Assembly: GCF_035492835.1 (NCBI RefSeq)
Contig: NZ_DATJIY010000066.1
Location: 1-64,000, forward strand
DNA: 64,000 nucleotides
Direction: 5' to 3'
From: Dinghuibacter sp035492835
GTDB taxonomy: Bacteria > Bacteroidota > Bacteroidia > Chitinophagales > Chitinophagaceae
Position 1 is the stretch's first letter. Every line of letters starts with the position of its first letter. The notes below the pieces were generated by a model. It saw only the letters and a program-made list of their open reading frames with translations, did no database searches and was not told where the DNA came from. This document shows positions 1-8,158 of this stretch, piece by piece. A program made the translations under genes and the position numbers.

Positions 1-7
1 CTGCCTC

Positions 8-1561
8 TTAATACCCCGGGTTCTGCGTGCAGGCGGGGTTGCTGTTCAATTCCCCGATGGGGATCGCATAGAGCAGCATATTCGCGTTAATGTTATACAG
101 CTTGTTACCCAGGTAGTCCGTGAAGTTATTCATGAGGTCGACGGTATACTGCGCGCCGAAGCGACGCAGGTCGCTCCAGCGGTGCCCCTGTCCCGCAAAT
201 TCCAAACGACGCTCGTGCAATATCGCCAGCGCGACATCGGATTGGGTGGTCGCCGTTGTCGGCGCCAGGTGGGCCCGTGCGCGGATCGCATTCACTAAGG
301 GAATGGCTTCGGCGGTTTGGCTGGTATTGTTCAAGGCCTCCGCTTTCAGCAGGATGATATCCGCGAGCCGGAGGATGATGACGCTTTGGCTGCCGCCGGC
401 GGCGTACGAGCCGCCTTGTACGTGCTGACCGCGTGTGATTAGATAGGGAATCTGCGCCGTGGCGTTGGTCGGATAGTGGTTGGGATTGTCGAAGAAGATG
501 CGCCCGGGCGTGAACACCGTCGAATCGTTCTCGAATACCATTACGCCGTTCATCCGCACGAGGTCCCCTGAGTTCTTGTAGTCGTTCACCAGGTCCTGGG
601 TGGGGCAAACAAACTTGGTAAACGGATCGGGGATGGTCAGGTTATAATCCGAGGGCGCGATCAGCCAGGTCGCAAAGTTGCGGGTGGGCGCATTGGTACC
701 CCCTACGTGCTGGATTTCGAAAAACGACTCCGTGGTATTGGTTGACGCGTTGTCATCGAACAGGTCGGCAAAATTGGCGACCAGGCTGAAGCTGCCAAGA
801 CCGGTGCCCCCATAGGCCGGCGGCAAAACCGCGTTACACGCGGCCAGGCAATCGGTATAGTCGCCCTCCTGCGCGTATACCTTCGCCAGCAACGCCTGCG
901 CCGCGGGCTTCGTGGCGCGGGTATGTTGATTTACCACGCCGGGGTAGGTATTCGGCAAGGCGCCGATCGCGTCCGTCAAATCGGAAACGATCTGCTTATA
1001 ACAATCGGCCAGGCTGGCGCGGGCTTGTCTAACCGCGGTATCCGTCGAATAGGTATGGAGCGTCAGAACGACGGGGCCGTACGCCTTGACCAGGTTGAAA
1101 AAATGCAGGGCGCGTAAAAACTTCGCCGATCCCACCATTTGATTCCGCGCCGAGTCGGTCAATTTGGGGTCCGAGCTGGGTTTGGCGGCGACGTCGATCA
1201 ACAGGTTGCAAGTGCCTATCATGCCATACAGCTCCGTCCAGCCGCGGCCGTCGGTGGTGGTGGCGTTGTCGGTGAAGTTGTCGCACTGCGTCACGGCCTC
1301 GTTGCTGTTGTTGTCGGTCTGCCCGTCAAAGCTGTTATCCGACCGGACGTCTTCATTCACCAGGTCGAACCATTGGTAAAAGTGCCCACCGGCGTCAACC
1401 ATTTGCTCAAAGGAGTTATTCGATATCTCCTGCAGACCGGCCAGCGTATTCACGGACGAGCTGGAGACCTGGTTCGGCGGCGTTTGCGTCAAAAAACTTC
1501 TCTTACACGCCGTCATCGACAGAACGGACAAAGAGACAAGTACTATATTCTTGCTTTTCAT
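8..1561 (-). CDS. SusD/RagB family nutrient-binding lipoprotein
   Basis: Outer-membrane-anchored glycan-binding partner of the SusC encoded just upstream. The N-terminus is a lipoprotein signal with the lipobox LSMTAC, so the mature protein starts at a lipidated Cys near residue 19. The length (517 aa), the SusD-type C-terminal block LHERRLEFAGQGHRW and the ending QNPGY fit the RagB/SusD family. The frame stays open to a TTG at 1570, but the ATG at 1561 starts the lipoprotein signal cleanly and is preferred. It lies 9 nt after susC in the same operon. It resembles the SusD at 50794-52368, including the shared QNPGY ending, more than the SusD at 20251-22074. The ligand cannot be told from sequence. 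Confidence 0.95.
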   Translation of the reverse strand: MKSKNIVLVSLSVLSMTACKRSFLTQTPPNQVSSSSVNTLAGLQEISNNSFEQMVDAGGHFYQWFDLVNEDVRSDNSFDGQTDNNSNEAVTQCDNFTDNATTTDGRGWTELYGMIGTCNLLIDVAAKPSSDPKLTDSARNQMVGSAKFLRALHFFNLVKAYGPVVLTLHTYSTDTAVRQARASLADCYKQIVSDLTDAIGALPNTYPGVVNQHTRATKPAAQALLAKVYAQEGDYTDCLAACNAVLPPAYGGTGLGSFSLVANFADLFDDNASTNTTESFFEIQHVGGTNAPTRNFATWLIAPSDYNLTIPDPFTKFVCPTQDLVNDYKNSGDLVRMNGVMVFENDSTVFTPGRIFFDNPNHYPTNATAQIPYLITRGQHVQGGSYAAGGSQSVIILRLADIILLKAEALNNTSQTAEAIPLVNAIRARAHLAPTTATTQSDVALAILHERRLEFAGQGHRWSDLRRFGAQYTVDLMNNFTDYLGNKLYNINANMLLYAIPIGELNSNPACTQNPGY

Positions 1562-1579
1562 TGTATTCAACTTTTTAAA

Positions 1580-4500
1580 TTAAAAACCAACATTCAAACC
1601 GAGGTTTACGGACTTGGCCAGCGGATAGGTACCGAAATCGAGGCCTTGCGTGTTTGGGGAAGTACCGCCATTGTTCAGGTCGGGAGAATAGCCCGAATAC
1701 TTGGTGATCGTGATCATGTTTTCCAGCGAAACAAAGGCGCGGAGGTTTCTTAGCCCGATCGATTTTATAAAGTTGAAAGACGTAAAATCGTAGGAGAGGG
1801 CGATATTCTGGAACCTCACGAAGGAGCCGTTTTCCACGTACCGGCTCGACACGTTGTCGTTACCGTTCTCATAGGGGTTGTTGGCCTGGTTGGAGGCATT
1901 TTCACCCAGTATGGCGAGTGGCAGGCTGGTGACGTCGCCCGGCTTCCTCCAGCGGCCAAGCGTGGTGGCCAGCTGATTGGTCAGGTCGTACATGCCGTCC
2001 TCTTCATACCGGTTGGCGTTGAACACCTTGTTGCCAAATGCGTACGTGATCAATACATCCAGCGTGAAGTTCTTATACGTGAAATCGTTGCTGAAGCCGC
2101 CGAACGCCTTGGGCAGCGCGTTGCCGAGGTACAAGCCGTTCTCGGCGGCGCCGGTCTTGTCGGGATCGGCATATTTGATATAGCCGGTTTGCGGATCCAC
2201 GCCTTGGGAGATATACCCGAAGAACGAGCCGATGGAGTACCCGTTCTTCAACCACGAAGCGGCGCCTGAGGGGATGCCCCCGCCGGAGATCGGGGTGATG
2301 TTCGCCCTGATGACGTTCTTATTAAAGGAAACGTTGAAGTTGCTCGTCCACCGGATCGGCCCGCTGGCCAGGATATCGGCGGACACCGCGAGCTCGAGAC
2401 CGTTGTTCACTACCTTGCCCGGGAGGTTGATTACCACGTTGCTTTGGCCAGACGAAGGCGGCAGGTTGCTCGTATAGATCAGATTGGTGGTGTGTTTGTT
2501 GTAATAGTCCGCGGTGAAGCGCAGCCTGTTGTTCAGGAAGGCCATATCCGTACCGATGTTCAGCTGGTTGGTCTGCTCCCACTTGATATTGGGGTTGGCA
2601 GCCGTTCCATTCAGCCCCAGACCGGGATAAGAAGCCCCGCCCGCATCGTAGGTGTATTGACCGCCCGCTACGTTCAGCACGTTATAGGAAGGATACAAGG
2701 AAGCGGGCAGGTTCCCCGTTTCCCCATAACCGGCCCGCACTTTCAGATCGCTGAAGATGGTCTGGTGTTTCATGAACTGCTCGTTGGATATCCTCCAACC
2801 CACGGAAGCGGCCGGGAAGACGGCGAATTCATTGTTGATACCCAATTGCGAGGCGCCGTCCCTGCGAATGGTCGCCGTCAAAAGGTACCTGGAATCGTAG
2901 TTATACATCAACCGGGCATATTGCGAATACTTCGACCAGTAATCATAACCGCCATTGTCCTGGGTGGTCGGCCTGCTCCCCGCGCTGGATATGGAATAAA
3001 TACCCGCGATGGGGAAACCGCTTCCGCCGTTTTCGGAATACTGGGTGGAATATTTCTGGGCGGTAAGACCTCCGATAACGTCTATATTATGTTTACCAAA
3101 CGACCTGCTGAATTCCAGGATATTGTCCCAAAGCCAGGTGAAGTTCTGGAAGGTCTGGTAATCGGCCGTCCCGCCAACGGCATTGGCGCCGGACGTAACC
3201 GTAGGGTCCTGGGTGATGTTTTCGAAATTGTCCGAGATATTGGCCGAGATCCGGTTGGTATAGGATATCCCAAAGGGTAGATGGATGACGGCGTGCCCTT
3301 CCGCGTTGATGATGTTGTAGGTCGTAATATCGGAAGTACCGTACAATTGCGCGAGCGGGTTGGGTATCGCTTGACCGTTACTGTTATCCACCGCGAAGAA
3401 GCCGGTCGTGGGGTCCTTTTCGGATACATAGGGGGAATAGGCGACGGCTGCCCCGGTAACGGCGCCCGATCCGCCGCCGCCATGACCGGTGGTCCCTTGG
3501 GTGCCGCCCGGCATGTTATGGGTGGTTTGCCGGGCATAGTCCGCCCTGCCGCCAATGGTCAGCCATTTGTTCAGGGTTTGTTCGGCGGTCAGTCCCACAA
3601 AGAACTTTTTGGAGCTGATCGTGGGCATGATACCATCCTGGTTCAGATACCCGAGGTTAAGCGCATAGTTGCCGCCTTGACCCCCGCCGGATACCCGCGC
3701 GCTTACTTTGGTGATGGGCGCTGTCCGGAAGAGCTTGTCCTGCCAGTTGTTGTTGATGTTCTGCCAGCCCGCCGGGAGGCGGATGCTGGCCGTATCGCTG
3801 GCGCGCCCGGCGTTGACGTATTCGTCGATCTGCAAGGCGTGCAGCTGCTCCCCGTTGAGCACCTTCAGTTTTTTGGCGACCGTTTGGTAACTGTTGGAAA
3901 AATCGACGTCGATGCGGGGGGCGCCGCTGACGCCTTTTTTGGTGGTAATCTGAACGACCCCGTTGGCAGACCCTGCCACACCGTAGATGCCGGTTGCGGA
4001 GGCGTCCTTTAAAATAGTGATGCTGGCGATGTTGTTTACGTCCAGGCTGGCGATGTTATAGCCCACGATACCATCCACTACGTATACCGGGTTGGCATTG
4101 CCGCTTAATGAGGTGAAACCCCGGACGAGGACCTGGAAATCCTGTCCCGGAGCGCCATTGAATTGTTGTACCTGTACGCCCGCGGCCTTGCCCGCCAGCT
4201 CCTGCATGATGTTCACTACGGGGCGCTGTCTTTCATCGCTCAGGCTCACCGTAGAAATCGAGGAGGTGACGTCTTTCAGCTTCTGCGTACCATAACCGAT
4301 GACGACCACGTCACTCAGGTTGGAGATTTTAGCGGTAAGCCGGACGGACAACCCGGTTGCTTCGCTTTCGATCCTGACTTCTTTGTCTTCATACCCCACG
4401 ATGGAAAATACCAGTGTCGAGCCTTTGTCGACTTTGATAGTAAATACGCCGTTGGCGTCCGAGGTGGTGCCGCCGGCTTTGCCCTTGATCTTTATGGATA

Positions 4501-4657
4501 CGTTTGACAGCGGCGCGTTGCTGCTGTCGGAGGCAACAGTACCGCTTACCGTTATTTTTCCCTGGGCAAATGAAAGATGGGAGGCGCATAGGAAGGAAAG
4601 GATGAGGAATAGGATCCTCCTTCTCTGCAATAGCATTGCAAATCGCTTTTTCAACAT
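1580..4657 (-). CDS. SusC/RagA family TonB-linked outer membrane transporter
   Basis: TonB-dependent outer membrane channel that forms a pair with the SusD downstream. It is 1025 aa with a signal peptide ending at FAQG. A carboxypeptidase-like regulatory domain follows (about residues 33-115, with the family signature VSGTV), then the SusC plug motif VVVIGYGTQ and the plug domain with VRGFTSLSG and ILKDASATGIYG. The remaining two thirds is the beta-barrel. It has no N-terminal STN domain, unlike the SusC at 52368-55619, so direct FecR signalling is not expected. Its leader nevertheless carries the same 34-nt element found upstream of fecR (4704-4737), which suggests control by the same or a related ECF sigma factor. 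Confidence 0.95.
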   Translation of the reverse strand: MLKKRFAMLLQRRRILFLILSFLCASHLSFAQGKITVSGTVASDSSNAPLSNVSIKIKGKAGGTTSDANGVFTIKVDKGSTLVFSIVGYEDKEVRIESEATGLSVRLTAKISNLSDVVVIGYGTQKLKDVTSSISTVSLSDERQRPVVNIMQELAGKAAGVQVQQFNGAPGQDFQVLVRGFTSLSGNANPVYVVDGIVGYNIASLDVNNIASITILKDASATGIYGVAGSANGVVQITTKKGVSGAPRIDVDFSNSYQTVAKKLKVLNGEQLHALQIDEYVNAGRASDTASIRLPAGWQNINNNWQDKLFRTAPITKVSARVSGGGQGGNYALNLGYLNQDGIMPTISSKKFFVGLTAEQTLNKWLTIGGRADYARQTTHNMPGGTQGTTGHGGGGSGAVTGAAVAYSPYVSEKDPTTGFFAVDNSNGQAIPNPLAQLYGTSDITTYNIINAEGHAVIHLPFGISYTNRISANISDNFENITQDPTVTSGANAVGGTADYQTFQNFTWLWDNILEFSRSFGKHNIDVIGGLTAQKYSTQYSENGGSGFPIAGIYSISSAGSRPTTQDNGGYDYWSKYSQYARLMYNYDSRYLLTATIRRDGASQLGINNEFAVFPAASVGWRISNEQFMKHQTIFSDLKVRAGYGETGNLPASLYPSYNVLNVAGGQYTYDAGGASYPGLGLNGTAANPNIKWEQTNQLNIGTDMAFLNNRLRFTADYYNKHTTNLIYTSNLPPSSGQSNVVINLPGKVVNNGLELAVSADILASGPIRWTSNFNVSFNKNVIRANITPISGGGIPSGAASWLKNGYSIGSFFGYISQGVDPQTGYIKYADPDKTGAAENGLYLGNALPKAFGGFSNDFTYKNFTLDVLITYAFGNKVFNANRYEEDGMYDLTNQLATTLGRWRKPGDVTSLPLAILGENASNQANNPYENGNDNVSSRYVENGSFVRFQNIALSYDFTSFNFIKSIGLRNLRAFVSLENMITITKYSGYSPDLNNGGTSPNTQGLDFGTYPLAKSVNLGLNVGF

Positions 4658-4703
4658 GGCAGCTAATTTGGTTTTTAGATGATTATAACAAGCCTATTTA
4701 GTA

Positions 4704-4737
4704 CATGGAGTACGGGGCTATGGATTTACCCTTAGTC
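4704..4737 (-). promoter_or_regulatory. Putative ECF-sigma promoter/leader element (copy 1)
   Basis: On the minus strand this element begins with the 12-mer GACTAAGGGTAA. It matches the element at 56834-56867 at 23 of 34 positions with no gap. Matches beyond the 12-mer include a central CCC and a distal ACTC. It lies 46-80 nt upstream of the susC start codon. That both copies sit at the 5' side of a gene and point the same way relative to it is seen directly. The promoter role and the identity of the sigma factor are inferred. Confidence 0.55.
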
Positions 4738-4917
4738 CCCAAAGAATTTTTTTTTGCGCGTGTTTAGCAGCGGGCGGGATGGCGATCAGGGAGCAGCGGG
4801 CGCTGGCGCTGGTGCGATAGGCCCATAGGCAACCGTTTGCGCAGTCTAATTCCACCGCTATTTTGATTCGTATAGTAACTGATCGGTACGATGTATTATC
4901 CTTGTGCAAAGGATCAT

Positions 4918-7194
4918 ATGAATCGTCGATTGCCGCCAAGGGGAAAACTAATCTTTCTGCTGATTTTTATAGCGCTCCGGCATCGTGTCGATGCCCAATG
5001 GACACTGACTGCACAGTATTTTTCCATAACCCTGAATAGCAAAGGTTTCATCAACGGTATGGAGAATACATCGGTGGTCCCCCACCGGCAATTCAGCCCG
5101 GCGGACAAGCCTTCCCCGCTGTTGTGCCTATACGATTCCAGGAGAAATGAATACTATTACCCAGTCGGCGCCAGCTACAAGGGGAATACCGCAAGACTCC
5201 GCTATTCCAACGGTTCCGTTGCGACCGTAACGGTTTCAATCGAAAAAAAACAATACTTCAAGTTTACCCTACAGGATGTCGTGCCCCGGAACGGTATAGA
5301 CGTCGTCCAGTGGGGACCTTTCCATACGAGCATAACGGGTTTGTTCGGGGAGATCATCGGGGTCGCCCGAGACACCACCGAAACAGGGAATTTCGCCATT
5401 GGCGTCCTGGCGCTGAACGACACCACCATGGGTGGCCCCGCTTCCGATCCCGCCGACCTCGGCCAGTTCGAATACATCATTCATACGCCCGATCCGAAAC
5501 GATTTCCGCTTCCGCCGGGGTTGCACGAGGGACAACGCTTTTCCATCGGGGGAGATGGGATAAATGACGTGGCCTTTTATTCCCATCCCGAGGAATACTA
5601 CAGGATGTTGTACGGCGACGCCGCGTCGATAGACAACCTGGGCCGGATATCGATCTGTTATCACGCCAGGGACCGCCGGAAGGGGAGGATGGTATTCGAT
5701 AGCTCCAAAACACAACTGGCGGCTAATGCCGCCAACCACCAGGAGGTGCAACCTGTCCCCACCGTGGATATAAAGGGGTCCTCCATTGCGTTGTATGGCT
5801 GCCCGGACAGCGTGGCGTTGCTGGGTCTCATCAAGAACATCGTGTTGCGCGAGGGATTGCCGTACCCGGCTTATGCCGTCAACGGCAGTGCGAGCCGGGT
5901 ATGGGTAAAAGACCCGGCGCGGTATACGCCGGACGTGTCCACATCCGGCCGGCTTTTCGACAGCACGGTGTCCTATGTGAGCCAGCTGGGATTCAAGGCG
6001 ATCCAGGCAGAAGACATCGGCTTCTACTGGCCGGACAGGGCGGATAAAGGATACATTGACGGAGAGGCGTTTCATTTTACGGCGGGTAATAAGACCCATA
6101 AACAATTCGCCGATATGGCAAATGCATTGGGCATCGACATCGGGCGGCATACGGTGACCACCGCGCTGGGCCGGGGAACGGGCGATTTGAATCCGCCCAG
6201 CGACAGCTTGTGCGTGCTACTGAAAAAAACGCTGGCCAAGGACGTCGGAGCGGCGGACCTGGACATAACCGTAACCGATCCCCGGTGGCTGGACGAGACG
6301 GGCCCGGCAGAGGGTCACGACAAGTCGCTGAACATCGTTAAAATCGGGAAAGAGCTCATTCACTATGAAGGTGTCAGCAACACGCCGCCGTATGCCCTGC
6401 AACACGTGACCAGGGGATATTGGGGCACCAAGGCCACGGTGCATGAAAAAGGCGCGCCCGTAGACAAGATGCAGGCATCCTGTGGCGGCGGATACGCCGG
6501 TCTGATCCCCGACATAAACCTACAGGACTCTATCGCCGCCTACTACGCCGACGTCAGTATAAAGAACGGCATCCACTATATTGATTGGGATGGCGAAGAA
6601 TTCCTGTTCGACCAGGGTATGGGTACTTATTCCGTGAAACGGTTCCATCGCGTGTTGTTCGAGAGGGCCGCCAAGGGCGGGATCGGCTATCTGCGTATCA
6701 TGGGCGCCGGCGTCAGCGAGGGCTCCTGGCATTACCAGAGCGTCTGGAACGTGGGCGGTGGGAAAAATATGTACGACCAGGTACACCGGAGCTGGGGTAT
6801 CGAGGGGAAGGACATCCGCAATGTGGCCTATGCGAATTATTTCCCGGCCACCTTTGGTATCACCGGCGGCCCCGGCCGCTCCTCGACGGTCCGGCAATTT
6901 GAAAACCTGGAGGCGGTCTCGGTGGGCGTTGGCGTAACGTATATGTTGGACCTCCGGCAAACCAGCGTGGAAGCGTGTCCGGAAAAATACGCCATCTTCT
7001 CCGCCATCCGGGCGTGGGAAAATGCACGGGCCGCGGGCGCTTTTCCGGGGTGGGTAAAAAATGACCTGGCGGACCCCACGCAGTACTTCCACCTTCGGCA
7101 AATCGATGCGGACACGTGGGAGCTTTACCACGTGGACGCCGATGGGAATAACCCGGTGTTATTCAAGAAGCTCTCACGAGCGACGGGATACTAA
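4918..7194 (+). CDS. Secreted glycoside-hydrolase-like protein, family not recognised
   Basis: Secreted protein of 758 aa with a Sec signal peptide ending near VDAQ. The start at 4918 is chosen because AAAGGA lies 4 nt upstream and the signal peptide follows directly; an in-frame ATG at 4891 would add nine unlikely residues. The middle and C-terminal parts look like a TIM-barrel hydrolase: repeated aromatic and acidic beta-strand ends (EDIGFYWP, then YIDWDGEEFLF). The acidic IDWDGEE cluster is a candidate catalytic site. A segment RGYWGTKATVHEKGA resembles small all-beta insertions. It is clearly homologous along its length to the protein at 27116-29338. It is the first gene of a four-gene operon with the oxygenase, GH123-like and GH20 genes. 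Enzyme activity is inferred from context and fold-like motifs only. Confidence 0.7.
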   Translation: MNRRLPPRGKLIFLLIFIALRHRVDAQWTLTAQYFSITLNSKGFINGMENTSVVPHRQFSPADKPSPLLCLYDSRRNEYYYPVGASYKGNTARLRYSNGSVATVTVSIEKKQYFKFTLQDVVPRNGIDVVQWGPFHTSITGLFGEIIGVARDTTETGNFAIGVLALNDTTMGGPASDPADLGQFEYIIHTPDPKRFPLPPGLHEGQRFSIGGDGINDVAFYSHPEEYYRMLYGDAASIDNLGRISICYHARDRRKGRMVFDSSKTQLAANAANHQEVQPVPTVDIKGSSIALYGCPDSVALLGLIKNIVLREGLPYPAYAVNGSASRVWVKDPARYTPDVSTSGRLFDSTVSYVSQLGFKAIQAEDIGFYWPDRADKGYIDGEAFHFTAGNKTHKQFADMANALGIDIGRHTVTTALGRGTGDLNPPSDSLCVLLKKTLAKDVGAADLDITVTDPRWLDETGPAEGHDKSLNIVKIGKELIHYEGVSNTPPYALQHVTRGYWGTKATVHEKGAPVDKMQASCGGGYAGLIPDINLQDSIAAYYADVSIKNGIHYIDWDGEEFLFDQGMGTYSVKRFHRVLFERAAKGGIGYLRIMGAGVSEGSWHYQSVWNVGGGKNMYDQVHRSWGIEGKDIRNVAYANYFPATFGITGGPGRSSTVRQFENLEAVSVGVGVTYMLDLRQTSVEACPEKYAIFSAIRAWENARAAGAFPGWVKNDLADPTQYFHLRQIDADTWELYHVDADGNNPVLFKKLSRATGY

Positions 7195-7204
7195 AAAAGA
7201 CAAC

Positions 7205-8152
7205 ATGCACAACCTGGATCTTTCGGTTCATCAGAACCCCATCGGCGCGATGTTCGAACAACCGCGGAGCGCGAAGGACTGGAAACGGTATGTCTTGACC
7301 GATGAACAAGTCGAATCCTACAGGCGCGATGGTTTTGTGAGAGGCATCCGTATCCTTACAGACGGGCAGGTCGACTTATTGAACAAGGAGGTAGCCATAC
7401 TGCAATCCCCCTCGAAGGCCGAACGAAAACTATTTTATCACTATGAGCATAACGAGTCCATGGAGCCGGATAATGTGTTGTTCCACGCCATCGGCGGCTG
7501 GAGGATAACACCTGGTTTCCACGACCTGATATGGTCGCCCGCCTACCGGATGGCGGCGTATCAGTTGCTGGGGCATTCCGTGCGGTTCTTCCACGATCAG
7601 CTGTTTTGCAAACCGGCGAGGCATGGTGCGGTGGTGGCCTGGCACCAGGATTTCTCCTATTGGACCTTTACAAAACCGATGCATCACCTGACGTGCTGGA
7701 TCGGGCTGGACGAAGCGACCACCGGGAACGGTTGTTTGTATTATGTGCCCGGCAGCCACCGGTGGGGTTTACTCCCGGTCACCGGCCTTACGGGTGATAT
7801 GGATGCGGTAAGGAGTGTACTGACCGGTGAACAAGCCAGTGCCTTCGACCGTAAAGTGGCCAACGAATTGCCACGGGGATACTGCAGCTTTCACCACCCG
7901 CTGACCATGCATGGCTCTTACGCCAACCACTCCGGTTGGCCAAGGAGGGCCGTGGTGCTCAACGCCATGGCGCATGGCACGAGGGGAAATACGCGGGACT
8001 ACGAAAGAGCGGAAGCATTGAAATACTTCCCGAACATGGACCAGGATTGCGTGCTCGACAGCCGGTTCTTCCCACTGCTGTTTGTCGGGGACAGTGAACT
8101 GGCGGCCCTGGATATACCCAAGATCGACCCGGTCGAATTGTATAATTCATAG
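7205..8152 (+). CDS. Phytanoyl-CoA dioxygenase (PhyH) family protein
   Basis: Probable Fe(II)/2-oxoglutarate-dependent oxygenase of 315 aa, cytoplasmic since no signal peptide is seen. The 2-His-1-carboxylate iron triad is visible as H147-x-D149 in AWHQDF and H236 in TMHGS, and arginines 247-248 are placed to bind 2-oxoglutarate. The frame is open upstream inside the previous gene, but the ATG at 7205 follows that gene's stop by 10 nt and gives the usual PhyH N-terminus (LTDEQVESYRRDGFV). It is co-transcribed with secreted glycosidase-like genes, so its substrate may be a sugar-derived or aglycone product; that is inference. Confidence 0.85.
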   Translation: MHNLDLSVHQNPIGAMFEQPRSAKDWKRYVLTDEQVESYRRDGFVRGIRILTDGQVDLLNKEVAILQSPSKAERKLFYHYEHNESMEPDNVLFHAIGGWRITPGFHDLIWSPAYRMAAYQLLGHSVRFFHDQLFCKPARHGAVVAWHQDFSYWTFTKPMHHLTCWIGLDEATTGNGCLYYVPGSHRWGLLPVTGLTGDMDAVRSVLTGEQASAFDRKVANELPRGYCSFHHPLTMHGSYANHSGWPRRAVVLNAMAHGTRGNTRDYERAEALKYFPNMDQDCVLDSRFFPLLFVGDSELAALDIPKIDPVELYNS

Positions 8153-8158
8153 GAGATC

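Noticed and set aside
2444..3280. A 278-codon open frame antisense to susC.
   Set aside because: No motifs, composition typical of GC-rich shadow frames; susC on the other strand is certain.
4718..4939. 73-codon open frame on the minus strand in the region 4658-4917.
   Set aside because: It overlaps the putative promoter element and the start of the next gene and has no features. The region is better read as a divergent promoter region.
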